Positions 1 through 7,140 of a stretch of 11,032 nt of DNA are shown here, piece after piece. The notes beneath the pieces are model-generated. The model was not told where the DNA came from. It searched no databases and saw only the letters and a list, made by a program, of their open reading frames with translations. A program made the translations under genes and the position numbers. The stretch is taken from NCBI GenBank assembly GCA_027031945.1, contig JALVPE010000074.1:1-11032 (forward strand), read 5' to 3'. Source of the DNA: Candidatus Moraniibacteriota bacterium (GTDB taxonomy: Bacteria > Patescibacteriota > Minisyncoccia > Moranbacterales > GCA-2747515). How positions within the stretch are numbered: the first letter of the stretch is position 1; every line of letters begins with the position of its first letter.

Positions 1-820
1 ATATAAATTTCATAAATTTCTTAACTTTAATCAATTTTACTTTTGACTTCCATGGAAAAATATTATGAAAATCTTTTTCTTCTGGATCAAATTTTTCTTT
101 AAAATAACTACCAACTATTATTCCATCAACGTCATAATTGGAAATATTATCTGGTGTTATACCACTCCCCAGTATCACAGGTATATTTTCTGCAACCCCT
201 TTAACTTCTGAGACATCTTCAACTGTTGGTGGGTCGCCAGTCCATTTGCCTGTTATTATAATTCCATCAGCATTATTTTTTATTGCATCTTTTACAGCTG
301 CTTTCAATGACCTTTTTATCAAATGTTTTGCATGCTTAACCTGAATATCTGCAAAAATCAAAATATCTTCAGCATCAATTTGTTTTCTGAATTGCAAACA
401 TTCTTTTGCTTTTTTGTCAAAAATCCCATGAACTGTTTCAACTTTATCTACAAAAACAGGTACTCTAATAAAATTAAACTTTGCAATTTTGGCAATAGAT
501 AATGCCGTTTCATAATCATTCCATAATACACAAAGTCCTAGTGGCTTATTTGTAAATTCTCTCGCTTGTAAACATAATTTTGTCAATTGAGCAATTGTTG
601 ATCTTTTTGCTTTTTCATAATGTGGTATATCATAATTATTTTCAATCATCACTGCATCTACACCACCACTCACCAACGCTTTAAGATCAGACATAAACTT
701 TTTGTTTACTTCTTTTTCTCCAGGACTATCTGCATAACCAAACAACGGTGCGCAATGCACCATACCAATTACAGATGGCTTTTGTTTATTCTTAAAAATC
801 TTTTTTTGTAATTTATTCAT
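1..820 (-). CDS. BtpA/SgcQ-family TIM-barrel protein, 3' end cut off by the window
   Basis: An open frame starts at ATG 820-818 and runs without a stop to base 1, giving about 273 residues; family members are of about this length, so little is probably missing. Typical BtpA-family motifs are visible: GMVHCAPL near residues 19-26, an ITGKWTGDPP block at about 189-198, LGSGITPDN at about 217-225, and a glycine-rich IIVGS near 234-238. The last two resemble the phosphate-binding loops of the TIM-barrel superfamily that includes TrpA, TrpC and TrpF. BtpA is named for a role in photosystem I accumulation, but most bacterial homologues have no proven reaction and often sit beside sugar kinases. The start codon overlaps the stop of the PfkB gene (ATGA), so translation is probably coupled. 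The family call is strong; the substrate is unknown. Confidence 0.85.
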   Translation of the reverse strand, partial: MNKLQKKIFKNKQKPSVIGMVHCAPLFGYADSPGEKEVNKKFMSDLKALVSGGVDAVMIENNYDIPHYEKAKRSTIAQLTKLCLQAREFTNKPLGLCVLWNDYETALSIAKIAKFNFIRVPVFVDKVETVHGIFDKKAKECLQFRKQIDAEDILIFADIQVKHAKHLIKRSLKAAVKDAIKNNADGIIITGKWTGDPPTVEDVSEVKGVAENIPVILGSGITPDNISNYDVDGIIVGSYFKEKFDPEEKDFHNIFPWKSKVKLIKVKKFMKFI

Positions 821-1497
821 AGTTTTTTATTTAATAAAAATTCCTCTGTTTTGTTTATTGCAAAATTAATATTTTTCTCCATTGTATCACCTATCTTCAT
901 AAATGATACAATAAAATTTGCAAAAAAAGTATCTCCCGCACCAATAGTATCCGATGACTTTATCTTATTAACACTAAAAAAATATTTTTTATTTTTCGTA
1001 TATACATCAACACCAGTACCTCCTTTTGTAACAATTAAATACTTTGCCTTTTGATTGTCGATAATGTTATGTGGCAAATATTTTAATTCTTGTTCATTTA
1101 CTTTTAGACAAAATATATCATCCCAAAAATTTTCTTCAAAAAAATATGGATTTTCCTTGGCATGTCTAATATATCCCTGTGCATCCAAAAACACTTCATT
1201 TCCCTTAACTACATTAGAGTCAAAAACCCATTCATTGGAAACTGTGGAAATAACAACTATATCATCTTTATTTATATCCTGTAATGTCTTTTTATTTAAT
1301 GAATTTTGTAATACTCCTTTTTCATCTCCGTCTTTTACAATAATCTTAACAATAGCTTCTTGTGAATAAATCTTATATTCAATGTCATTTTTAGAAAAAA
1401 TATTTTTCATAAACAAAGCTGGGCCACCATCCTTGATAACCTCATTGCCATTATTTGTAATAATATCTTTTGTGTATGTTGAAAAAAATTTAATCAT
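817..1497 (-). CDS. Short PfkB/ribokinase-type carbohydrate kinase
   Basis: The 226-residue protein carries the PfkB signature DTIGAGD at residues 183-189, whose final Asp is the family's catalytic base. A TKGGTGVDVY block lies at 157-166. An LDAQGYIR segment (104-111) and KVNEQEL (132-138) match the central strands of ribokinase-like enzymes. It is shorter than the usual roughly 300 residues and lacks much of the N-terminal substrate lid region, though GGPALFM (24-30) recalls the conserved early Gly-Gly substrate loop. The expected activity is ATP-dependent phosphorylation of a sugar- or nucleoside-like alcohol. It starts 1 nt after the M20 peptidase stop and overlaps the BtpA-family gene by 4 nt, so the three are one translational unit. 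No clear ribosome binding site precedes it. Substrate not predictable. Confidence 0.85.
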   Translation of the reverse strand: MIKFFSTYTKDIITNNGNEVIKDGGPALFMKNIFSKNDIEYKIYSQEAIVKIIVKDGDEKGVLQNSLNKKTLQDINKDDIVVISTVSNEWVFDSNVVKGNEVFLDAQGYIRHAKENPYFFEENFWDDIFCLKVNEQELKYLPHNIIDNQKAKYLIVTKGGTGVDVYTKNKKYFFSVNKIKSSDTIGAGDTFFANFIVSFMKIGDTMEKNINFAINKTEEFLLNKKL

Positions 1498-1498
1498 A

Positions 1499-2647
1499 TT
1501 ATTTGTAATTCATAAATATAGACTGCACAAGTTGAGAATACTTTTTAATATCATTTATGTTTATTTTTTCTAATTCAGGATTGACATGAGCTAACTGCGG
1601 ATTGCCTGGTCCACATGTAATTGTCTTTATATTATTTCTATTTAAAATATTTGCCTCTGAAAAATAACGTGCAACATCTGTTGTAAAATTGATATTTATT
1701 TTTTGAAAAGATTCTCTGAGATATCTATTTTCTTTTTCATTAATATGTGCATCAATAGGATCTATTGATATTTTTTTTATTTGCACATCACGTAAAAATT
1801 TATCACTCACTATTTTATTGAACAGTGCATCATACACATCTACTTGTTTTACTATTCTCAATGCATAACCCAAAGAAAAATCTGCTGGTAACTGATTGAT
1901 TTTATTCCCTGCATTAAGTACTGTAAATGCACCAATTGTCTCTCCAAATGCATCATCATCTATTTTTCTTGATTCTTCAATAAAATAATTAACCTTATCG
2001 ACTAGCGGAATCATCTTTTCTATAATTGTGCCGTCACCTGGATAAGCACTATGTCCCGACTTTCCATTAACAAAAATATCGTGTCCAAAAATACCTCTAA
2101 ATTTTGTATACACCTCAAAATCAGTAGGCTCTCCATTTATTGCAATTTTAATTTTTTTTGTTAATAACTTATATTTTTTTAAAAAATGATTTATACCTGC
2201 AAATGCATTAGATTCTTCATCAGCAGTAATAAGTAACATTGGCGTATATTTACAATTGTCCATTTTATTCATTTGCACAAATGCGTCTATAAGTCCTGCT
2301 AATGACCCTTTCATATCTACTGCACCTCTTCCAATAATTGTATTTTTATTTATTGTGATATTATATTTTACATCAGATGGCACAGTATCTAAATGACCTT
2401 GTAATAATATGAATGGTTTTGTTGATTGTTGATTAAAGGCGAGTAAATTTGCATGATGCAAAGTATATTTATCCTTGTATACGCCATCAATAGCATATTC
2501 ATCAATTTTATAATCTATATTTTCACTTGCTAAAAAATTACCAATGCTTTTTTGACACTCTAAAATACGAGGATTAATTTTGCCCCCAACATTTTCCGTC
2601 TGATACGAAAAAAGTATTTTTATTATTTTTTCTAATTTGCTGTCCAT
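1499..2647 (-). CDS. M20-family metallopeptidase (ArgE/DapE/CPG2-like)
   Basis: The 382-residue protein has all main M20 landmarks in order: LQGHLDTVP (His85, Asp87), GRGAVDMKG (bridging Asp111), TADEES (Glu144/Glu145, catalytic base and ligand), NGEPTD (ligand Glu173), GHSAYPGDG in the lid domain (His199), and GPGNPQLAHVNPE (ligand His354). These are the two-zinc site and dimerisation His of amidohydrolases that cleave N-acyl amino acids, succinyl-diaminopimelate or dipeptides; the length is normal. No signal peptide is visible, so it is probably cytoplasmic. Within this operon it may hydrolyse an amide or peptide bond in a pathway intermediate, which is inference. A 94-bp gap separates it from the phosphatase upstream, and no Shine-Dalgarno sequence is evident before the ATG. 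The protein is very rich in Lys, Asn and Ile. Confidence 0.9.
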   Translation of the reverse strand: MDSKLEKIIKILFSYQTENVGGKINPRILECQKSIGNFLASENIDYKIDEYAIDGVYKDKYTLHHANLLAFNQQSTKPFILLQGHLDTVPSDVKYNITINKNTIIGRGAVDMKGSLAGLIDAFVQMNKMDNCKYTPMLLITADEESNAFAGINHFLKKYKLLTKKIKIAINGEPTDFEVYTKFRGIFGHDIFVNGKSGHSAYPGDGTIIEKMIPLVDKVNYFIEESRKIDDDAFGETIGAFTVLNAGNKINQLPADFSLGYALRIVKQVDVYDALFNKIVSDKFLRDVQIKKISIDPIDAHINEKENRYLRESFQKININFTTDVARYFSEANILNRNNIKTITCGPGNPQLAHVNPELEKININDIKKYSQLVQSIFMNYK

Positions 2648-2741
2648 AATTCAAATAGCAACATTAAATTTTATACATGATTTATACAAAAAATTCTTTA
2701 CCATATCCACAATTGATTTATAAATTTTTAAAACAATAAAC

Positions 2742-3254
2742 CTATTTAAGCCATGACAAAATATTTTCGTATTTTTTAACCAACGTGCTATGTATAGTTT
2801 CAATTATGTCTTTATGCAATTGTTTGTCTTCACTCCCAGCAGGATCCTCAATGACTTTATTATATGCACTTAACTCTGAAAAACAATGTATTTTTTCCTT
2901 AAACTGTGGAAATTGCTTTAACAAAGAATTATTTGCTTCTTTATAAACCTTATTATCCATAGCAATTATTACATCAGCACTTTTTATTACATCTATAGAA
3001 ATTGCTTGTGAGAAATGATTGCTAATGTCAATACCAAACTTTTTTAATGTTATTTTTGCAGCATTCCATTCTTCTTTATAATCAATAAGTTGTTTCTTTT
3101 TTGGCGGTTCAGTGTCCATTGTGCCTTGTATACCATAAGAATCTACAAAATATTCTGAATCGATATTTTGCTTTTTTAAAATTGTCCTCAAACATTCTGC
3201 AGCTATAACAGAACGATGTATATTACCGTTACAAATAAATATAATTTTTTTCAT
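2742..3254 (-). CDS. Low-molecular-weight protein-tyrosine-phosphatase-like protein
   Basis: The 170-residue protein begins MKKIIFICNGNIHRS. It contains the C(X)5R phosphate-binding loop (Cys8 to Arg14, followed by Ser15) at the extreme N-terminus, as in low-molecular-weight phosphatases and arsenate reductases of this fold. The general-acid Asp is in EDPAG (Asp137). The loop is CNGNIHRS rather than the usual CxGNICRS. The frame is open further upstream to a GTG at 3305, but that extension (MGCGCHVSY...) lies in an intercistronic hairpin and does not resemble the family, so I chose the ATG at 3254. In the operon it follows the PEP-utilising phosphotransferase and could remove a phosphate from a small-molecule intermediate or a protein; which of these cannot be told. 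Confidence 0.85.
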   Translation of the reverse strand: MKKIIFICNGNIHRSVIAAECLRTILKKQNIDSEYFVDSYGIQGTMDTEPPKKKQLIDYKEEWNAAKITLKKFGIDISNHFSQAISIDVIKSADVIIAMDNKVYKEANNSLLKQFPQFKEKIHCFSELSAYNKVIEDPAGSEDKQLHKDIIETIHSTLVKKYENILSWLK

Positions 3255-3274
3255 AGATTTTTTTATAAAAATTA

Positions 3275-3302
3275 GGGTGTAACTGACATGACAGCCACAC
3301 CC
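3275..3302 (-). other. Intercistronic hairpin
   Basis: Arms GGGTGT/ACACCC (6 bp) plus an inner CTG/CAG lie between the phosphotransferase stop and the phosphatase start. On the minus strand a weak T-rich stretch (TAATTTTTATAA) follows. It may be a partial terminator or an RNA-processing or stability element that lowers expression of the downstream genes. The T-tract is interrupted, so strong termination is unlikely. Confidence 0.35.
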
Positions 3303-3312
3303 CACCTAAAAT

Positions 3313-5541
3313 TTAAGAGATGATGATTTGTTCAGACGCACAGTCTAATACAATATGCTCTGAACGTATCAATTCTCGATACATGTTTTCACCACAGCCT
3401 ATGCATGCCGGCATTTGCAATTCAATTGCTCTAATACACATGTGTGATGCAGGTCCTCCAACTTTAGTAATGATACCAAGTGCTCCAGAATGAAACAAAA
3501 AATCATAACCTGGATCTGCGTTTGGTAACAATACAATCGTATCATGAACATCAACATCCATATCAAATTGTTCGATAGCACACAAACGAGCCTTAACAAC
3601 CAAATTCGTAATGTATGAAGGCATAGCCTCATTAAATACAACCACGGACAGATCGGTCACACCTGGAATGATAACACTTGGCAATATAATGGATTGTTCT
3701 ATGTCATCCTCTATGTTACCACAGTTACAGCCTTTTAGGCATTTACTTAACTGAGACCACTGCATGTTGGATGCGGAATCTTTCGTGATTCCCTTTTTAA
3801 CCAGCTCTAGCTGAAGATTGTTAATAAAGATATTTAATGCCCTAGAAAATAAAAATTTCATCTGTTCACGAGCATTCATAAATGAAATCAAATTTTTAAA
3901 TTCAATTTTATCTTTAAAATTATGCTTCAACTCAATTATTTCAACTGGTTTTGCACAGCTCAATTTAGAAAACAAATATAACTCTGGATCATCTGCATAA
4001 GACTCACCAAAAACACTAAACTGCCCTGGTCGCAAATGCCCATATTTCCTAACTAAAGCATTCCTAGATATTTGTCCAGTACGACATCGGAACAAATCTG
4101 ATTGTAATTGCAAGCTCATCGACTTCATGTATCCACGCATTAATTCATTTAGATTCTCTTGTGGATACAGCTCCTCAAATCGATTCTTCCAATAAAAAGC
4201 CAATCTTGCAACTTGAACAAAAATCTTTGTGCCTATAACAACATGCCTTAACATATCCTCCAATGAATACATATCTAGTGTGTCTATTTTGTATTCATAC
4301 TCAACAACATCACTCTCAAAACTTTCTAAGCATTTCTCAGAAACGTCATAAAAAGTTGAGTCAATACGTACAAATGCATCTCTCACGATCTGTTTTTCAT
4401 CATCATCAAGATACGTGTGCCTCAGAATTTCTTCAAGTTTTTCTCCAGTGCTCATAGCATAAACATTAAATTCAACGCTGCTTTGCAAAGAGGGTTGTCT
4501 TACAAGAATATTATGATAAACCCGTACTAATTGATCATAAATCAATTCAGGTATTCCTGATGGACGAAAACTAAATGCTGATGCTCTCATAGAAATATAT
4601 GGCTTACCATTTACAACACGCATCAAACCGATATGCAACGGATTATATCCCATGTCACTTCTAACTTGTTCAACAACTTTATCTGCGAACAAATACTTAA
4701 AAATAGATACGTCCAATGCTGTTGGATTTGTTCCTAATAATTCCAACGGATTAATATCAATCATATCACCAAGCACATCTCCTCGAAATTCACTAGCAAC
4801 CAAATCATTTAACTTTCCTATGCTGCAAATCAATGAACTTCCTTGAACTTCTTCAGTAAAAGTTCCTGTCGTAATTGGTCTACATTGCAAAATAAAAATT
4901 TCATTATCTTTAATTGCAAATTCAACATCGAGATGTCTCGAGTCATAAGCCTGTTCGACCTTTTGCATTGCATCAACAATTAATTTGAGGTTTTTATCTG
5001 TTATATCTTCAGCATTTGAACCTCTGACAATTCGTATTAACTTACCATTAGTCGAACCTCCTACTATATGTTCACCAACTCCTTCCGAGATTGAAATAGT
5101 GTAATAACCATCCATCTTATTTAAATCATGAGAAAAAATTACACCGCTATAATCAGCCTCAACAAATTCTTGAACAATAACTGACATTTTAACCGTTCCA
5201 CAATCTAATTTCTTCTGCTCAACATAATGAGATAAAACACCATCTTTTTCCGCTACAGAACCCCTAACAGAAGCAATGGCCGACAATAAGTCATCAACAT
5301 TTGCTGAAACATTAAGCTTAGTTGTGTACATACCTGCAAAAGAAGCTTCTGACAAATCTTCTTGAGACGCACTACTTCGAACTGCCAACCTAACATCACA
5401 TGGTATTGTCTTCAAAAAAATATCTAGTTTTTTTGAAATTTCAACCTCATTTTCCTGTGATTTTATAACTATAAATCTAGGTACTGTAATTCCAACAATT
5501 TCATCTAACAACAAAAGATTCTTAGCCTTACCACCATTCAT
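3313..5541 (-). CDS. PEP synthase/rifampin phosphotransferase-like dikinase (ATP-grasp plus His swivel domain)
   Basis: The 742-residue protein opens with GGKAKNLLLL and has the PPDK/PEP-synthase ATP-binding motifs VRSSASQEDLSEASFAGMYTT (from about residue 54), QEFVEADYSGVIFSHD (about 124-139) and ILQCRPIT (about 217-224). The C-terminus is the swivelling phosphohistidine domain with GGPASHMCIRAIELQMPACIG (His700). The roughly 380 residues between contain KYGHLRPGQF (about 499-508). The PEP/pyruvate-binding barrel that follows the swivel domain in PpsA is absent. The order ATP-grasp, middle domain, His domain resembles rifampin phosphotransferase, which uses ATP and releases AMP and phosphate while phosphorylating its acceptor; whether this acts on PEP/pyruvate or another acceptor is open. 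The frame extends to TTG 5553, but GGAGA at 5551-5547 sits 5 nt before ATG 5541, which fixes the start. First gene after the T-box leader. Confidence 0.85.
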   Translation of the reverse strand: MNGGKAKNLLLLDEIVGITVPRFIVIKSQENEVEISKKLDIFLKTIPCDVRLAVRSSASQEDLSEASFAGMYTTKLNVSANVDDLLSAIASVRGSVAEKDGVLSHYVEQKKLDCGTVKMSVIVQEFVEADYSGVIFSHDLNKMDGYYTISISEGVGEHIVGGSTNGKLIRIVRGSNAEDITDKNLKLIVDAMQKVEQAYDSRHLDVEFAIKDNEIFILQCRPITTGTFTEEVQGSSLICSIGKLNDLVASEFRGDVLGDMIDINPLELLGTNPTALDVSIFKYLFADKVVEQVRSDMGYNPLHIGLMRVVNGKPYISMRASAFSFRPSGIPELIYDQLVRVYHNILVRQPSLQSSVEFNVYAMSTGEKLEEILRHTYLDDDEKQIVRDAFVRIDSTFYDVSEKCLESFESDVVEYEYKIDTLDMYSLEDMLRHVVIGTKIFVQVARLAFYWKNRFEELYPQENLNELMRGYMKSMSLQLQSDLFRCRTGQISRNALVRKYGHLRPGQFSVFGESYADDPELYLFSKLSCAKPVEIIELKHNFKDKIEFKNLISFMNAREQMKFLFSRALNIFINNLQLELVKKGITKDSASNMQWSQLSKCLKGCNCGNIEDDIEQSIILPSVIIPGVTDLSVVVFNEAMPSYITNLVVKARLCAIEQFDMDVDVHDTIVLLPNADPGYDFLFHSGALGIITKVGGPASHMCIRAIELQMPACIGCGENMYRELIRSEHIVLDCASEQIIIS

Positions 5542-5617
5542 AGCATTCTCCAAAAGTTATATTTTTACTTAAAGAACTGATTAATTACCTTACCTTAGTT
5601 TAATTGAGAAGTCAACT

Positions 5618-5680
5618 AAAAAACCTCTCATCACTTCATCTAAACAAGCTAAATGTTGTTTTGATAAAGGGACAAGAGGT
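5618..5680 (-). terminator. T-box regulatory terminator
   Basis: ACCTCT (5680-5675) pairs with AGAGGT (5628-5623) and is followed by six T residues (5623-5618). An internal helix AAACAA/TTGTTT with flanking ATC/GAT lies inside. The 5' arm overlaps the antiterminator loop and A2 helix, so the two structures are mutually exclusive. Confidence 0.8.
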
Positions 5681-5922
5681 CATCTCGTGGTGCCACCCTT
5701 TTTCTGAAAATAAAAACACCTTGATGGAGGTGCCAGATTTATTTCCACTCATCAACTCCAGTATTTAAACCGACATTGATTATCTCATGATTACGGAAGA
5801 AGCCGAGTCTCCACTAACGCAGAAACCACCTTCTAAATATTATAAATACTTAGGCAGATCAGACCCAGCCCCGAACAAATTCGGGATCCAACCTATAGGT
5901 TTTAATATTTTAAACTCAACTA
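5618..5922 (-). promoter_or_regulatory. T-box leader, probably tRNA-Trp specific
   Basis: The antiterminator carries the T-box motif GGGTGGCACCACG (5698-5686). It forms helix AAAGGG (5701-5696)/CCCTTT (5671-5666), a 7-nt bulge TGGCACC, and helix ACGAG (5688-5684)/CTTGT. The competing terminator is at 5618-5680. Upstream, TTGATGAGTGGAAATAA and the preceding CCG...CGG region match the usual Stem II-Stem III linker. A 10-bp lower Stem I helix pairs 5921-5912 (AGTTGAGTTT) with 5810-5801 (AGACTCGGCT, three G-T pairs). The codon-like TGG at 5813-5811 lies immediately before it, where a specifier is expected, and is followed by A. The bulge base C5692 predicts a tRNA with discriminator G, matching tRNA-Trp in this window (G8479). 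Presence of the T-box is near certain; the Trp assignment is strong but rests on a hand fold, and the upper Stem I is atypical. Uncharged tRNA-Trp should turn the operon on. Confidence 0.88.
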
Positions 5923-5928
5923 ATTATT

Positions 5929-5957
5929 AATATATAGCATTATGAAATTATTGTCAA
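5929..5957 (-). promoter_or_regulatory. Promoter of the T-box operon
   Basis: On the minus strand, TTGACA (5957-5952), a 17-nt spacer and TATATT (5934-5929) form a near-consensus sigma-70/sigma-A promoter. The start point is expected near 5922, at the foot of Stem I of the leader. Confidence 0.8.
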
Positions 5958-6037
5958 TATATGTGCGTAGATTGTCAATTACCTTTATAGTTTTATTTTC
6001 AGGAAAGATCTGCAAAACATACAAAGTGAAATAAAAA

Positions 6038-6065
6038 ACCTGTTAATTAATATTAATTAACAGGT
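6038..6065 (-). terminator. Terminator of the transporter gene
   Basis: A perfect 28-nt palindrome (arms ACCTGTTAATTAAT and its complement) lies 7 nt after the transporter stop. On the minus strand it is followed by TTTTTTATTTC. It isolates the transporter from the T-box operon promoter downstream. Confidence 0.85.
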
Positions 6066-6072
6066 CTGCACG

Positions 6073-7020
6073 TTAGATACCTTGATTAAGAGTTTTTTTT
6101 GGTTTGCTCTCGTCAACACTCTTACTCAAAATATAAATACCTGCTATTATCAAAGCAAAACCAATGCCTAGCAGTTCATATTTAAACCCTTTTTCACCCA
6201 ATATAATATATGCTATTATCGCTACAACTAATGGCGATAAATAATCATAAAAAGCTAATTCCGTCATCTTATTACCCAAACCATAAGCTACAAGTTTTAA
6301 ATATGTTGGGATAGATACTGTTAATCCTAATACCACAATCCAACCAAAATCATAGATTGTGGATGGCACAATTATCACATGCTTTGTAAAAATACAAAAT
6401 AACCATAGAAGTATTGCGCCCCCAATCATGCCAATAGCTGTGTTATGTCCCTTAGATAAAATATCTTTATTATCCAAATAACCACTAACTGTTGCTTGTA
6501 TCCCATATAGCAATGCTATTGTAATTCCTCCAAAAAATAACCACCTGTTGACATGTGCTAAATTTGTTATATCAATATCCAAAAACACAACCACGCCCAT
6601 ACAGGATAAAATAATTGCCAACACAATACCTATTTTGCTCTTTATTTTTTCTTTTAAAAATATTATTGAAAAAATAGCAGTAAAGAGTGGCGTTAATTTA
6701 GTTAACATTGTAGTTTCAGTGGCACTTGATTCTTTCATGGCAATAATAAAAAAACTATATGCCATTGCGTAAGTAATACACATACTCAAAATGCACAATA
6801 ATATTTTTACATTTATTTGACGTTTTATGGTCCTAGTAAACTTAAATTCTACAGCATGCTGAAATATTAATGTGCATATTCCTCCACATAATAAGAATTG
6901 TATTACTACACTAAGCATATCCATTTCGCTAGCAACTTTCATATACAAGGGCGGTCCAAAAGCTCCTACAACAACATATACCATCATAATAAAAATAGTC
7001 ACAATCTTTTTATGCTTCAT
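6073..7020 (-). CDS. EamA/DMT-superfamily inner-membrane transporter
   Basis: The 315-residue protein is almost wholly hydrophobic, with about ten predicted membrane helices in two five-helix halves, the standard EamA (drug/metabolite transporter) architecture. The end of the first half has the typical pattern of a helix ending in TPLFTAIFSIIFLKEKI followed by another helix; the second half repeats it with YLSPLVVAIIAYIILGEKG. Family members mostly export or import amino acids, nucleotide-like compounds or drugs; substrate cannot be read from sequence. The frame extends four codons up to an ATG at 7032, but that ATG forms part of the ribosome binding site (GGAGA at 7030-7026, 5 nt before ATG 7020), so 7020 is the start. 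It has its own promoter, operator-like repeat and terminator. It could move a Trp-like compound or the local pathway's product (inference). Confidence 0.88.
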   Translation of the reverse strand: MKHKKIVTIFIMMVYVVVGAFGPPLYMKVASEMDMLSVVIQFLLCGGICTLIFQHAVEFKFTRTIKRQINVKILLCILSMCITYAMAYSFFIIAMKESSATETTMLTKLTPLFTAIFSIIFLKEKIKSKIGIVLAIILSCMGVVVFLDIDITNLAHVNRWLFFGGITIALLYGIQATVSGYLDNKDILSKGHNTAIGMIGGAILLWLFCIFTKHVIIVPSTIYDFGWIVVLGLTVSIPTYLKLVAYGLGNKMTELAFYDYLSPLVVAIIAYIILGEKGFKYELLGIGFALIIAGIYILSKSVDESKPKKTLNQGI

Positions 7021-7048
7021 GATTATCTCCATTCAGAATTGGATTGAT

Positions 7049-7077
7049 TGTTAATGTGCTTATATAGCACATTAACA
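7049..7077 (-). promoter_or_regulatory. Perfect inverted repeat, likely repressor operator
   Basis: Arms TGTTAATGTGCT and AGCACATTAACA (12 bp, no mismatch) flank a 5-nt spacer. There is no T-tract, so it is not a terminator. It covers the predicted -10 region and start of the transporter gene and ends 19 nt before its ribosome binding site, a position expected of a dimeric repressor's operator. The regulator is not in this window. Confidence 0.7.
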
Positions 7078-7096
7078 CAGAAGCATTAGTTGTCAA
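7069..7096 (-). promoter_or_regulatory. Promoter of the transporter gene
   Basis: TTGACA (7096-7091) lies 16 nt before TAATGT (7074-7069) on the minus strand. The -10 is weak and sits inside the inverted repeat. A TATATA in the repeat's centre is an alternative -10 but lacks a good -35. Confidence 0.5.
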
Positions 7097-7135
7097 TAAA
7101 AAAAGAAGATTGAAAAAAATTATTTCAATCTTCTT
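7097..7135 (-). terminator. Terminator of the radical SAM gene
   Basis: A 13-bp perfect stem (AAGAAGATTGAAA, 7135-7123, with its complement at 7115-7103) and a 7-nt loop start 5 nt after the stop codon. On the minus strand a run of T residues follows. Confidence 0.88.
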
Positions 7136-7140
7136 ACATA

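Noticed and set aside
138..344. Plus-strand frame of 68 codons inside the BtpA-family gene, and similar plus-strand frames at 620-811, 851-1573 and elsewhere
   Set aside because: They are antisense to genes with clear family motifs and have no ribosome binding sites or recognisable domains.
3399..3641. Minus-strand 80-codon frame inside the phosphotransferase gene
   Set aside because: It is an alternative frame of the conserved phospho-His domain coding region.
5834..5912. AAATATTA/TAATATTT pairing as an alternative Stem I upper helix
   Set aside because: All-AT pairing that competes with other local hairpins; it does not place a codon next to the lower helix, so I do not rely on it.
6867..6875. 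TTAATGTGC inside the transporter gene, matching an operator half-arm
   Set aside because: Only nine bases, within coding sequence, and no paired second arm; likely chance.
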